From: Thielaviopsis euricoi
Taxonomy: Eukaryota > Ascomycota > Sordariomycetes > Microascales > Ceratocystidaceae
Assembly: GCA_001599615.1 (NCBI GenBank)
Contig: BCHJ01000005.1
Coordinates: 837,691 to 901,690 of the forward strand
Length of the DNA: 64,000 nucleotides
Reading direction: 5' to 3'
The number at the start of each line of letters is the position of its first letter. The stretch's first letter is position 1. Shown here in pieces: positions 12,464 to 24,931 of the stretch. The position numbers and the translations under genes were made by a program. Below the pieces are notes generated by a model. That model saw only the letters and a program-made list of their open reading frames with translations, did no database searches and was not told the origin of the DNA.

Positions 12464-13919
12464 CTAGACAGTCTGTTGCGCCTGGGCCGCAGGAGCCGGG
12501 GCCGGGGTCGGGGCCACGCTGTTGGGGCCGTTAGCCGTGCCAGAAGGAGCGTTGGCGTTGTTGGAGTTGGCATTGGCAGCGCCGGGGTTTCTCTTCTTGC
12601 ACTTGTCGTGCAACAAGTGGCCGTTTCTCGCGGTTGTACGCGTGAACTCGGCGCCACAGTTGGGGCACGTTGCCTTTGCCGCCTGACCACTCTTTTCGCG
12701 CTGATGTCTCAGTAGGTTGCTGAACGTGGAGAACTGGCGACCATTGCAGCCGTGTTCCCAGCACTGCGGCTTGGGGCGGGTCTGAACGACACGGACGTGG
12801 CTGCTGTCGGTAGCGCCCATGTGTGACGGAGGAACCACGCTGTGCGGGTGCGGCGCGTGAGGATGAGAGTGGGCGTGCGGGTGGCTGTGGCCGTGGGGTG
12901 ACGGCTGAGGCATGCCGGGCGACATCATCGAAGGAACGGGGCTGTACATCATGCCGGTGTTGGGATCCATGGGCATGTTGGGGGGAGGAGGGTGGCGTCC
13001 GCGACTAGTGGGTTGTTAGTTTGACTACTTGAAAATACGAATCATCTGGGCTGAACATACGCGTAAGAAGATTGCGGGTGTTGCTGGAAACCATAGTCCA
13101 TAGGCAGACCGTAGGTGGAAGACCTGTAATCATGTTAGTACATATAAATCACTAACTAACCATCCCGTACGGTAAGACGCAAGTACTTACATGTGTGGAG
13201 ACTGGTACTGGTAATGCGACTGGCCCTCAGGCATAGAAGGGCTGTAGGGCTGGATGTAGCTAGGGCTGTGGATAGGCGCGGCCGAGTTCTCGCCAAGGAT
13301 GGGCATGGATCCAGTGGGCGGGCCACCAGCAGGGCTTCCCGAGTAGACAGAGTTCAGGCCGGCGCTGGGGGGGCCGGCAGGAATGTCGTTGCCGTACGGG
13401 TTGCTGTTTGCGCGCCGTATCCGGGCCGAGGTCTTGCTGTCACGACGGACCTGGGTTTGCTGGCGCTTCAGGTCGCGCTGCTCGGGAGTCATAATAGCGG
13501 CTCTGGGCGGGCTAGAAGTGACAGATCTAGACGCGGTAGGCGGGGGAGTGATGGTGGCGTCCGAGGCAGTGGGCTGGCCATTGGTGGGCGTCGGAGGCAT
13601 GTGGTGGTTCATCATGTGGCCGTGGGGGCCATCAGCGGACTGGGGCACTGTTGAGAATTGCATGTTAGTCGAATGTCTCAAATGTGGCGTAGAAAAAATA
13701 GAGATAAAGGGCGAAGGTGATGGCGTACCCTGGGGCCACGGAGCGTATGCTTGGCGGTTGCTCATGGTGGCAAAGTTGTTGTCGTAGTTGAGAGTGGCTA
13801 AGCTGTGCAACAAAAGAAAAAGAGTCAGTAAAAGTGGTCCGACAAGCAAGCGGCGGTGCCATGTAATAAAGGGCCGGTTTGTGCAGTGAATTCGGTAAGA
13901 GCGCCGAGGCTCACCTCAT
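12464..13919 (-). CDS. C2H2-type zinc-finger protein, five exons
   Basis: Exons on the minus strand: 13915-13919, 13729-13802, 13191-13647, 13061-13123 and 12464-13004; all introns are GT-AG and most have a clear CTAAC or CTGAC branch site. The product is 379 residues. The first two thirds is Pro/Ser/Gly/His-rich and probably disordered, with a basic stretch starting MTPEQRDLKRQQTQVRRDSK and a His-rich tract. The zinc-binding part lies near the C-terminus: a finger 1 candidate starting CWEHGCNGRQFS (C-x4-C-x13-H, no clear fourth ligand) and finger 2 (C-x2-C-x12-H-x5-C). This pattern fits a conserved filamentous-fungal family of putative nuclear DNA-binding proteins; targets are unknown. The first coding exon is only 5 nt (ATGAG). 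A second in-frame ATG at 13765 (residue 15) has a strong CCACC context, so the true start could be either. Confidence 0.84.
13648..13728 (-). other. Frame-preserving 81-nt intron of the C2H2 gene
   Basis: Donor GTACGC and acceptor AACAG with a GACTAAC branch-like site. Its length is a multiple of three and it has no in-frame stop, so retention would insert 27 residues, joining the PWPQ and PQSADG segments with Ser/Pro/Phe-rich sequence. Splicing gives a compact junction and is favoured. Confidence 0.6.
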
Positions 13920-16900
13920 ACTGGAGTTGCAATGGTTGTGGACAAGAGAAAAAACACGAGAGAGAGTTGCGGGTGGCGACAGTTGTTCCGGAGGAGGATG
14001 TTATGCTGGTGTGGTTGGATGGTTGGGGGGGACAGACAAGTCAAAAGGCCTGTACTGTTCCTCGAGGCTGGCGGTAGCGAGGTTGACGAGTCCAGGAATT
14101 GAGTAGAGATGAAAACTTGAGCTGGCGTAGACCGCTGGCTGATAGGTCGGATACTATGTAAGAATGGCGACGATGGTGGTGATTACCAACGTAGAGATGG
14201 ATGACGTTGTTGTAGAGAGGCCGTGAAGCTTGAAGAGAAGGCTGAGAAGAATCTACAACATGAAAGAATGAAAATCAAGGAGTAGAAAACAGAAGGTGCA
14301 AGCCGGTGGGTGGTTGGCTGTACTTTCTTCTTATTGGTAAGTGGTGGAAGGTGGTGTTGTTATCGTTGTTGGCGGCAGTTGCGCTTAATCGGCAACGATA
14401 GCAAAGCAATGGAAGGAGGGAAGAAAAAAAGAAAAAAAAAGGTATAAATAAGTCTTGTCGGTCGGTCCTTCGAACCGGGAGGAGGAGGAGCAATATAAAT
14501 ATATGATGGGAAGCAAAGAGGAAGGCGTGAATAGAGTCCAAGTAAGATCCAAAGATGTCAGGATTGCCTGGGAAACAAAGATGAAGAAATATCGTAAAAA
14601 TCTTAGAGAGGGAACAATTTGGCTCAGTGGGTGTAAGGAAGAATTACAACACCTTGGAAGGTTGGTTGATGGCGAGTATGGCTCTTATGTAGAGTTCGAT
14701 CGTTGTGAAGTACATAGCCATGGGAGACGGGGGGGGTGCTTGTATGGAACTGTAAATAGTAGGACATTTTATCTTTTTCTTTTTCTTTTTTTTGTTTTTT
14801 TTTTTTCATCAAATCAAGGCTTTATTTCTTTTTTCTCCGTTTTCTCTCAACGATCATTATAAAATTCTGGCCTGCATACTCTACAGCTTATCACAAGCAC
14901 TCCGTAGTCTCATAAACAACGGACTTGCCCACAAAACTAATTGTTAGCGGGGTTCTAGTAGCATCGGCAACCTCAAGCCAGTGCAAAGCGTTAGTGTGAA
15001 ATAGTATGATGCGTCCCAAACGACCAGTACAAGCAAGAGGTGAAGCCGGGCTATCGGGAGTACTGCAGTGACTTTTAAGCATTGACGTTTTCAAGTTAGC
15101 AGTCTCCAACGGTGGCTTTGTAGAAACTGAGCGGCACTGGCCCATGGTAGAATTGCTAGAGTATGGCCCAAGGACCTTTTATCTCTATTCCACCATGACT
15201 CAATGACACAGCCATAGTCTCGAGACACCCCTCATGTTAGCCCTTTTGCTTTTCTTTACAATTCTTTGCTATTCTGTTCTTTTTATTTTCACTCGATCTC
15301 GTTGTACTTCTTGTATTACCAGTCCTGCGTAATGCCGGCTTGCTCGTTACTTAGTTGCATAGAGAACGAGAGAAGGAAACAGAGAGATAGATGGAGCAAG
15401 CAAACTCAAGGCAAACAAACTATGCAAACAAGTCGAACAAACATTCCTGTCCATCAACTAAAAGTTAGCAAGTAAACTATCGTAGAGCCCCAAAATACCA
15501 CCAATGCCCTCAAGATATTAGGGCCAAGGTCCCTGTGCTGTAGTTGTTTAGTGGGCTATGAAAATAAAATCAAGGCCAGATACTACTTTGCGAAACTAGC
15601 TGTTACTAGAGCGGCAGTAGCCACTGGAAAATGAACCTAGTAAGACGAAGAATCTGCGAGTTAATAAAGTTGACATCGTTCATGGTCGCGAGCAAATTCG
15701 CATATCAGCTAAAGGAAATATGAAGGAGCGCATGCAAAGACGGGGTATGAAGCAAAAATGACAGGGCTTGGGGGAGGGCAGTTAGTTATTTGTATGCACG
15801 AGAAGACTTGACCTGGACAATCACAAGCAAACAGGCAGACCAGCGGGCGCCTCTCAGTTGGCAATCATGAGCAGCACTACTATGTACAAGCCCTGGCTTA
15901 CCACTCTAGCACCACTACCTGTAAACATTAGCACCTAGCTTCCAGTTGTCTGGCCAGTACGGCACAACAGACAGCAGAGAGAAGAGGCAAGAGACCATCT
16001 GGCTCTGTGCATTGAACGGGACAAACGTTCTTTACGCTGTCTGCAAGTGGCCGTCTTTACAGCGTCCTGCCATTAGCCGTCAAACCATCTTTTTTTTTTT
16101 GTTAGAAGTTAGCAGACTCTGGCATGTAGCATGGTATGCAACCAGTAGGCCATGTCCATGCTGTATCGACCTACTACAAGCATGCAGAGCAAGACGTTGT
16201 ACGCCTAAAGTTCTCCAATCTTCCTCAAGGTCCTAGGTTCCGATGGAATAGAATAGGCGCCGTATCAAGCGGAGGACAGCTAGACCGCTGGTCTTGGATT
16301 ATTATTATTTTTTCTTTCTTTCTTTTCGTTTTCGTTTTATTTTCCTGAATTATGGGTGTCCCTGCTCTGTTGGAATGGCGGCGAGTTAAGGTGAACTAGC
16401 AATAAAAAAAATAATAATAAAAAAAGATCGACTCACCCTAATTCTTTCGACTGCGATTGTGCTGTATGCGGCCAGAAAAACGTAGCCATCCGAGTTGGGA
16501 CTTGTGTTGATCGATTTCTTTTTATTTTATTCGTCTATCTGATTATTTTAAAAATTTTCGAATACCATCCAAGTAAAATGAGACAAAAGAATCATACTAT
16601 CACCAAAAATTGATTTAATTTTCATGAGTAGAAAAAAGACAAGAATACCGCCAAATTTGTTAAAAGAGCACCGTCGACTAAGAACCGAAAGCCTGGGTCG
16701 TTATAATGATTTGTTCCATTGTTAGCCAATCAGAATGATTGAAGCCAGAGGCATCCCAGAATGCAACGGCATTACGACAAGACCCTTGACCCTAATAAAT
16801 CTACGCCGCAACAAGGTATTTCCCGAAAAGAACAAATTTGGGACAGAAAGAAGAATAGCTGTATTCTGTTCCAATAATCAACTTTTTTTTTTTGTTTTTA

Positions 16901-17723
16901 TCTGCGGCCAAGAAAGAGACGATGAAAGAAGCATGACGAAAGGCTAAAAGAAAAATAAAAAGTCTAGAATCATTCTCACGTATCTCCATGCTGCGTAGCT
17001 GGAAACGCTAGAACGAATAAAAAAAATCATGACGAAAGTGCACGGTAGAGACTCGTCAGATTCTCATGTACTTTTTTTTTTGTTTCTTTTTTGCCACGCA
17101 GAGAACACGAAGAGAAACGCAAAAGAAAAAAATGTGTTTTCTTGGTCCCGTGTTTAGTGGTGTGATTAGAAGAAACCAAAAAGACATATAGTTACACCCA
17201 AAGACATATGAGAATCTGTAGGTCTGGAGGGTACGTGCCGTGCAAATTCGACGTCCCGTTGACTTATTCGTTTTGAGAACCGCTTCTTTTGATTTACGCC
17301 ATCATAGCATAAGCGGTACCTTGATAGACTCGCGTCACGTGTACGCATGCCGCAAGTCTCACCCTGTAAGTACTTAAGGGTTAGGGTATGTATTTACCGG
17401 GCTACCTGGCGCGGTGTCACCGACGCTTATTCTGTCTGGGTAACTTTTCGTTATTTTCTGTTTCTGCGACCTGGGTAAGATTTGCAAGAAACAACTCGAC
17501 CTAAGCAGGAGGAAAGGCCTAGTGTGATCGCCTAGCGCCGTTTTGTGGAGGCCTTCGCTGTATTACAGCCCTTGACTAGCAACAGTTAGTATGAGTCCAT
17601 CTTCTCGGGACGCTGAAGATTTAATCGTCAAAAAGAAAAAAAAATAATGCCCAGGAGCGCACGTGCGTGGGCGTCGTCCCGTCTCGTATCCCTACTACTA
17701 CTGTACTTTATACTTAAACGGTG

Positions 17724-17750
17724 CTCGCAAGAAGCTTCGGAGCTTGCGAG
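17724..17750. repeat. Stem-loop with 8-bp perfect arms
   Basis: CTCGCAAG is followed after 11 bases by its exact complement CTTGCGAG, in a non-homopolymeric patch of the desert. There is no T-tract suggesting a Pol III terminator. Function is unknown and chance is possible. Confidence 0.5.
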
Positions 17751-20700
17751 ACCTGCATAACACACTCAACTGAGATAGTTATGAGAAGAAAAAAGAGATA
17801 GCTAGAATATTAGCTGGACTTTGTCTGGCGACAAGTCCCGTTTGATAAGACTAGCCAGGTACTCAAGTCGCATCGTGAGACGAGGCCGCGCTGGCCCAAA
17901 GCTTGACGCCATACTCTAAGAGGCATATCGGTCCTTTTCGTTTCTTCTTTTTACCATTTTTCTGATTTTCCCCCCCTGTTCTTGTCTCGTCAACTCCTGT
18001 ACGACCGCTTCATGCCATTTGATACTCTCATCAGATATCACAACAAGGCGAAGGGAGGAAACAAAAGAGAGAGAGAAAAACACACCCAAGTCCCTCTGTC
18101 CAGCTTGTCGGGTCCAACAGAAATGGAGTCCTTCCATCGCGTCTTGTTAGACCAGGAACCAGACGAATACTAAGCAGTAGTCACTCTCTGAATATACGCT
18201 GTAAGTCGTAAATGTTTTTCCGGTAAGGACAACGAGTTGTCTGCCTGTTGTTGACTTTGGCACAAACACCCCTCCTTGACACGCAGAAAAGACGCAGAAA
18301 ATAAGAGGGTGAAGTTATCATGACGAGGCCCCCCGTCGAGCCGATAGAAGACAACGGCGCCTTGGAGTTGATGCAGCAAGTGCCGGTCTCGAATTCTGTT
18401 TGCCGGGGTGCACGTGATATCACGGCAAAGAGAGACCCGGTATTTTTTTTTTGATATCAGTGGCGAATTCTTGGCTTAAACCAAAAAAAAAAAAAAAAAA
18501 AAAAAACAAGGCATGCCGACGGATTTTGGATTCTTGCCGTTCCTGCATAAAAAACCGTAGAACAGAAACAAAAGAACAGCCTTGACTGGTCACGCTGTGC
18601 GTACTTTTGTAGCAAGTAAATGCCACTACCAAACACAGGCGGGCTATGTCAAGGAGTCAGGATTCCCATTTCTTTTGTTCGAGATGTTCCTTTTCTTCAA
18701 GCTTCTAGACTGCCAAAATAAATCGACAGCGGTAGATTAAAAAAAAACTCGGCTCCCGCTCCATATATTTTCCTTTGGAGTAATATCTGCAAAGTTAATT
18801 CATAGCGCCATGTCTGACGCCCCCTGGATATTATGGATCTGATTTTCAGAGACGACACGAGGGGGCTTAATGTCAGTCCTAAGCTGCAATAGCGTAAGAT
18901 CAATCTGCTTCTGTTTCTACGGGGCCTATAGCATAGTGCTTAACATAGTGTTGATGCGTTATAGGGTAGCTTCGTGATAAAGGTCGCCGTCGTTCGTTGT
19001 TGCTCAATTGTCTGTGGCCTATTAAGCTTGTATTTCGTCTACTATTTTTGTCCCATATAGTTACGTACTGAGGGGTACTTTACACTTTACTGGGCGATCA
19101 TACTAAGTCTGCGGAGCCCTCGAAACAGCGTCTCAGTCCGGTTACCGTCTAGACTTTTTTTTTTTTTTTTTCGCTGCGAGTCTGGACATAGCGGCCCAGA
19201 AGAATAATGAGGCTGTAAAGAGGCAGTGATGGTTGTAGTTTTAGTGGCAACGGTGGTAGTTTAGTGGTGGTTGTAGCTATAGTAACCCACTAAATCTGGT
19301 TTGCCCCTCTAAAGGGTCACATGACCAGCCTTGCCGACAGCCTGTTGCAGGTCTCAGGCAGAAGGCAAAGTCCAAACTCAAGTCTTTCTGCTAAGCAGCT
19401 GGGTCCGGCTACGATATGATAGCTGTGTCTCGATAATTACATATAATCTTATAAATTTTCAGCGTATCTTTATAGCGCATGTACAGCGTCCAACACATTA
19501 TTCAATGTACAGGCCGACCGAGTTCTACTTTTTTTTTTGCCTCCGCTCAACGGCTGCAGCGACATCTAGGGCGGGCCGAGTGGGGAAGTTTAGTGGCTAT
19601 AGTGTACAACGAATTATGTATAGTTGAATGGCTTGATAAAAAAACATACTGTGAGTAATAAATTCAACCCCAACGAAGAAAAAGAAAAGATAATATGAGA
19701 GAAAAAAAATTACCAGGGTCGTCGTATTTCTACATTAAGAAATAACCCCGAAGAACTTGCTCACACTTTTTGTTCGAAGAAAAGCCAATAAAAAATGTCG
19801 AAAAAAAAGCGCGAGAAAACAGAGAAGAAAAGAAACGCAGAAAAAAAAAATGCATGTGAGGGGTAACTTTCGGACTGGGGTGGTGCCAGCTAGGGTTAAG
19901 CGCACAATTCGGCCGACCACCCCCACCCCCCTCTATTCTGACACCAGGCCAGGCATTTATTCACTGAGGCAAGCAGAGGAGAGACGCATTGACTACTCTA
20001 CGTCATAGTCATTTTTGCTTTCTGTATTTATGTTTTGCTTTTCTGGTTTACTGCTTTGCCTCCCTGTGCCGACGCCGTAAGCCCCCATCTCACGCTTCTC
20101 TTCTATACGACAAGCGCAGAAGTTCCCTTTAGACTCAGCTTGGAGAATGGCTCACTCGTGATCGATGACTGTATAACAAAAACACGTCGCTGTTGACTAA
20201 ACAAGACCAATCTAGTCTGGCGTATTTTGTATTTCTTCGTTTCTAGTAGCCGAGCTGACACGCTGAGGTTTTTGTCTTGTTTGCGGAAATTCAGCATGTT
20301 AATATTATATCTGGATAGAACTTTGGCTTGTCTCAGTTACTCAATATTCCCATGCTATCATGGAACAGCAGCACTGCTGTAGAGTCAAAAGGTAATGAGA
20401 CGCCTTTATCCAGACGCCTTGTCTCGTTGCATTATATCATTTGATGTACTGCGTCGCATATTTATGGTAGATTCAGCGGACTGGATGTCACGTCTCCAGC
20501 TTGGCCCGCAAAACATTCACAGGCCAGGCATCTGCGAGCGCCTCTTGTGGCAGCATGTGCAGCAGAGCTTCAGGTCCTGTACATGTACTTACCGGTATCG
20601 AACTATAGCCCGGATCGCTGAACTTGTACTTCTAGGTCTTTTTTTTTTCTGTCGTCATTATTAGTATTATCGCTCTGCGTTATTTCTTCATGGGATTCAA

Positions 20701-22962
20701 GCAGCCGCAGGCGGCTCAGCGCATCCTGATCCTAATCGCATACGTTTATGTTATCTTTTTTTTTTTTTTTTGTTCTTCTTTCCCGGCTGATTCCTCACAG
20801 GGGATAAATAATACATACAGTCGCATCGGCTTGAAATCCATCGAGGATGACAGCAGCAACTCCCATCGATATTTGCGACGCTGCATTATTGGATTTTTAT
20901 CTGGCCTTGCCTTTTTGATCAACCACTCTTCTCACTCTTGTTTTGACATGTCTTGGCCATGATGGCTTATAACCCTTGCATTCCATGGCATTTAGCTAAT
21001 TGACCATATATTGTCTCCGATTGGTGTTTTTCGTTTTCGACGCAATAGGAAATAAAGGCTATTATTTGGTCAGGCCAACTTGTTCCTTTCTCCGCTTTCA
21101 AGTATGGACTGTCTCAGCCTTGTTCAGTATTTGAGGACTTTCAGTAACCGCTCAGCCTTGCAAGGCTATATACAGACAAGGCCATGTCAAAAGGCTATGG
21201 GAATCGCAATGGATCTAAAGTTGAACCAAGTTGTCAACAGCATCTTTGTTCCTTCCGTCACGTTGTTCCTTGGATAGGATGAGTGACATGTGGCTCCGTC
21301 AAAGGCGGAATGGGAATCAACGTACGACAGATTCAAATCTCAAAAACGAAGTCTTTGATTCCAAGTCTCTGGGTTTTGTTTCCTTTTTTCCCCCATTTTT
21401 TTTTGGCCTGTGCTTCCTTTCCCTTCCCTTGTCTTGTTCTGCCCTGCCTTGCCTTGTACTGTTTTTGTTCCTTATTCCTCTTGGAGGCTTATGACAAGGG
21501 AAGGATTTGATTCTTTTTCTTTTTCTCGTTTTTTTTTCTTACCTATTTGTTTCGCACAGGTAATCACTGAGGATGAAGCAAGTCCGGATTATCTACGCCA
21601 AACCTAAACAAAAAATAAAAATAAAAAATAAAAAAAGGGAGGGAGGATGAGGATGAAAACGGGACTGAGGCTCTAAAACATTGACATGCTATTTCGCGCT
21701 TGTTTTATTCTACTTCTTGTGCTCTGCCTGACTTTGTTCGACAAATTAGTCGTGGTGGATATAATATCTTACAGACGTAGGAGTAGACGCGACACGACAT
21801 GTAGGTACGGACAGATCGCATCGCATGGAATAGCAATAGCAATATCAATTGAGGTCTTGAGATGAGACTCAATAATGAGCTGTAGCTTAATTGACTACAA
21901 GTTAACCCTAACTTTCAAGAACGCCCATTGTCATTTGAAGTTGCATAACAAGAGTTTGCAGTCAGTGAAACATCAAAACCAGTTTCTAGCCTTGCACAAG
22001 ATAGGCAATGACAGGCTGGTCGACTCGGCCAACCCAAACCTTTCTAGTTCATATAAGTAGCACAGCATGAACAGCTCGTAGCCAGAAAAGTTGAAGCAGC
22101 CTTTTGTAGCTGTTTGATAACGTCAGATATCCACCCGCCCGGCACAACGACACCGGCATCCGGCAGCTGCACTCAAGTGATTGAAAAGCGACCGGAAGCT
22201 ACAATAGGCAGAGAGATATTTCTCGCACTCTACATTTCATTGTTGGGTGGCCACGGCGACGTAATGGAATGCATCTTGGGGCTTTTACTTTGAGGCACAC
22301 CCAATGGCAAAAAAAAAAAAACAGACAACTCCATGCAATACAATGCAGAACGAAGCAACATACCCAGGGTTTATTGACCAGGGTCTTATTTCTTTTTTAT
22401 TCCGGCTACTACGTACTCATGCAAAGAGATCATTGGCCAGCGATAAGATTCTGCGATGTTCTTGTTCTCCGTTTTCTCCGAGCTTAGTTGAACCCCACCT
22501 TACCTGCAACATCGAATATTTTCGATTTTTTTTTTTGCCTCTTCTTCTAAAGACACCCAAAAAAAAGTACAAAAGATACATACGCATACGCAATTCGTCA
22601 CTTGACTTTTGTTCTCTTTTCAGTATGTAGACCCAGTTTTATTTTATTCTACATTTCCTTTTCTCAACATCTACAACTCTGGTTCAAGACCGCCAATATC
22701 GCGCCCGATAATGCCCGAACCTACTTTGCATCTACAACTCCTCTTTTTTTGTCCTTCTGATCTTCTTTAGGCATGAGAGCCGGTATTTCAGCTAAGAGAT
22801 GATCACGATGTAGCAGCAATAAAATAAGAGGAGTAGAAACCGTAGCAAAAAGAAGAAGCGCCAAAGTGGTTGGGTAGCAATGTCACTAATATTTTCTCGC
22901 TACTCGCTTCTTCCTCTTCCTTAGTCTTCTTTTCCTGCTGGCACGCTCTTTGGGAAAGGAAA

Positions 22963-22963
22963 N
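22963..22963. other. Ambiguous base at edge of a homopolymer
   Basis: A single n lies just inside an A run of about 18 bases, marking unresolved consensus. The local run length should not be trusted. Confidence 0.95.
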
Positions 22964-24877
22964 AAAAAAAAAAAAAAAAACTTTAGCGATACAGAAGCGG
23001 ATGTAGCATTGTTGACGTCATATAGGCCAGGGGTGTGGTTGACTTTTATCAATTTCTTTTTCTCTCTTTCTCTTCTTCTCCTCAGGCTCTTCGCTTCTAG
23101 GACAAATTTTTTCTTGGTTTGAGTAACAAAGAAAACATGTGTAATCATAAAGAAGAATCACATTCTACCCAAGTAGCTTCTGCTGATAGAAATGTACCCA
23201 ATGTCCATTCATCGAATAAAAATAAAGCCGCGGACGCTGCTCTCACCGCGGGATATACGGCTGGCATCTGCCCTGCGTCCACCCTTGTGCTATGTAACAA
23301 AGCCGGTCTTCGTTTTTTTTTCTATCACATTTAGGAAAAAAGACAGAACAACATCCGCTGCAAAAAGTCCTTTCCCATTGTCAGACTAAAGCGAAGTGAT
23401 CAGGCAAAAGGGGATGTAAATGTCTGTGCCGACAAAAAAGAAAGTAACGAGATTTTTGTTTTTCTTCTTTTGACTTTGCGCTAACCACCAGTCGTCTTCC
23501 GAGGATCCGACGACATAACTTAATTGGCTGTTTTTGACTCTTCTTGGCCTTCCTCCCCGGTGTCTTTGGAGCACGAGAAAAGAAATACACGTACTTGATA
23601 AAAGAAAAATTCAGACTTACAGCCACCCCCGGGACAACACCTTCTTGCGAATTTATCCACTACAGACATCTTTTTATTGTACGTATCAATTATATATAAG
23701 TTGTCTTCTGCTTGCTTTGCTTGCGTGCTACTAATGCTACTGCTTCATGGATCATGGATGATGATGCAGTGCACCTCCGGCTACTTTAGCGTCTCGCTGT
23801 TCGACGTTTGATTTATGCTTGATGACGTTGATCCACCAGCCCAACGCTGGGTGGTACTTACGAGGGCGAGCAAGTAGACGAGACGTTGCACTAACAACTC
23901 AAGTCTCTCCGTAAGTCAAGCAAAGAAAACCCACCTCAGTCTAGAACAAGGTGATACTATGTACTGGGATACCTAGTTTGTTATCTCAAATCTCGCAGAA
24001 ACAACACATCAGTACATAATCTATTCACTTGCGGTAGATCAGGGTCGCCGACATACCATTCGTTACAAGTATGAGTGAGTATTGAATGCTTGTCGCATAC
24101 TTTCAACAGCCGTTATGTTGTGTCGTTTCAACTTACCCTGGTCTGAATATCTACCCACTGGGAGCCTTGCACAACACACGGACCTGGCTACGAATACAGC
24201 AATATAGGACCACGTGAATATTTTTCTTGTGAGTATAGGCAGTACGCAGAAGTGACTTGTACACATGTTGAAAAGAAAAAAAAAAAAGAAAAAAAAAGAA
24301 AAAATACTGCAACAGTACTTTGTAAAGTGGAGCGCGAGCATGCAGTTTGTTTTAGTCTACAGTAGTTGCCAACTGTCTGTGATTGTATAGAGATAGCAAA
24401 AGTAACTCCTTCCATAACAAGAAAGGAAAGGCAAAAAAAAATAGTGGCCGCTGTTTCCAGGCGCTCATACCTACGCTTTTGGACTTTTGCATAGCAACGG
24501 CCGCAGTTCTTTTTATGCTTTCTTTCTTTTCTTTTCTTCCGAACCTGCGGCCGATAGGAGAAAACCGCCCCCCCCCTCCAAAAAAAAAAAACAAAAAAAA
24601 AAACAAAAAAAAACAAAGAAGACACATTGTGCTTCCACCAAGTTGTAGTGCTTGGTTTCTTTTTTGTTCTTTTCTTTCAACCTGTTCATCATGCATAATG
24701 GAGGGCAGCATTTTGTAGCTTCCCGAGTCCATACGCTATAAACTACGACCGCTAGTATTAAATATGGACTCCTAGTTATACTGCATACAATGTAGTATTA
24801 TAGGTTGGACAGGCATTCTCAGTTCGGCGGTCACTATCAAAAGCGGCACACACCCGACTGGGAGTACGGCTTTTACA

Positions 24878-24931
24878 CATCCTATACTATATGTACAATA
24901 CTATATAATATGATATAATATGCATAGGATG
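24878..24931. repeat. AT-rich hairpin with 8-bp arms
   Basis: CATCCTAT and its complement ATAGGATG bracket about 38 bases made almost entirely of A and T with repeated ATAATATGATATAAT-like words. It may be a cruciform-prone site or the remains of a small foldback element. Confidence 0.5.

Noticed and set aside
14620..14702. A-box-like TGGCTCAGTGG and AGTTCGATC, a second tRNA candidate
   Set aside because: Cloverleaf stems are missing and the spacing is wrong.
14891..15145. 84-codon minus-strand frame with an ATG and mixed composition
   Set aside because: No recognisable family, no splice context and no neighbour support; kept only as a possible upstream frame of the C2H2 leader.
17384..17398. 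Telomere-like TTAAGGGTTAGGG
   Set aside because: Only two imperfect units; not a telomeric tract.
18408..18422. CACGTG sites scattered in the desert (also near 17335, 24213, 25565, 26546, 30111) as a NUC-1 regulon
   Set aside because: They are single sites far from any gene and occur about as often as expected for a 6-mer.
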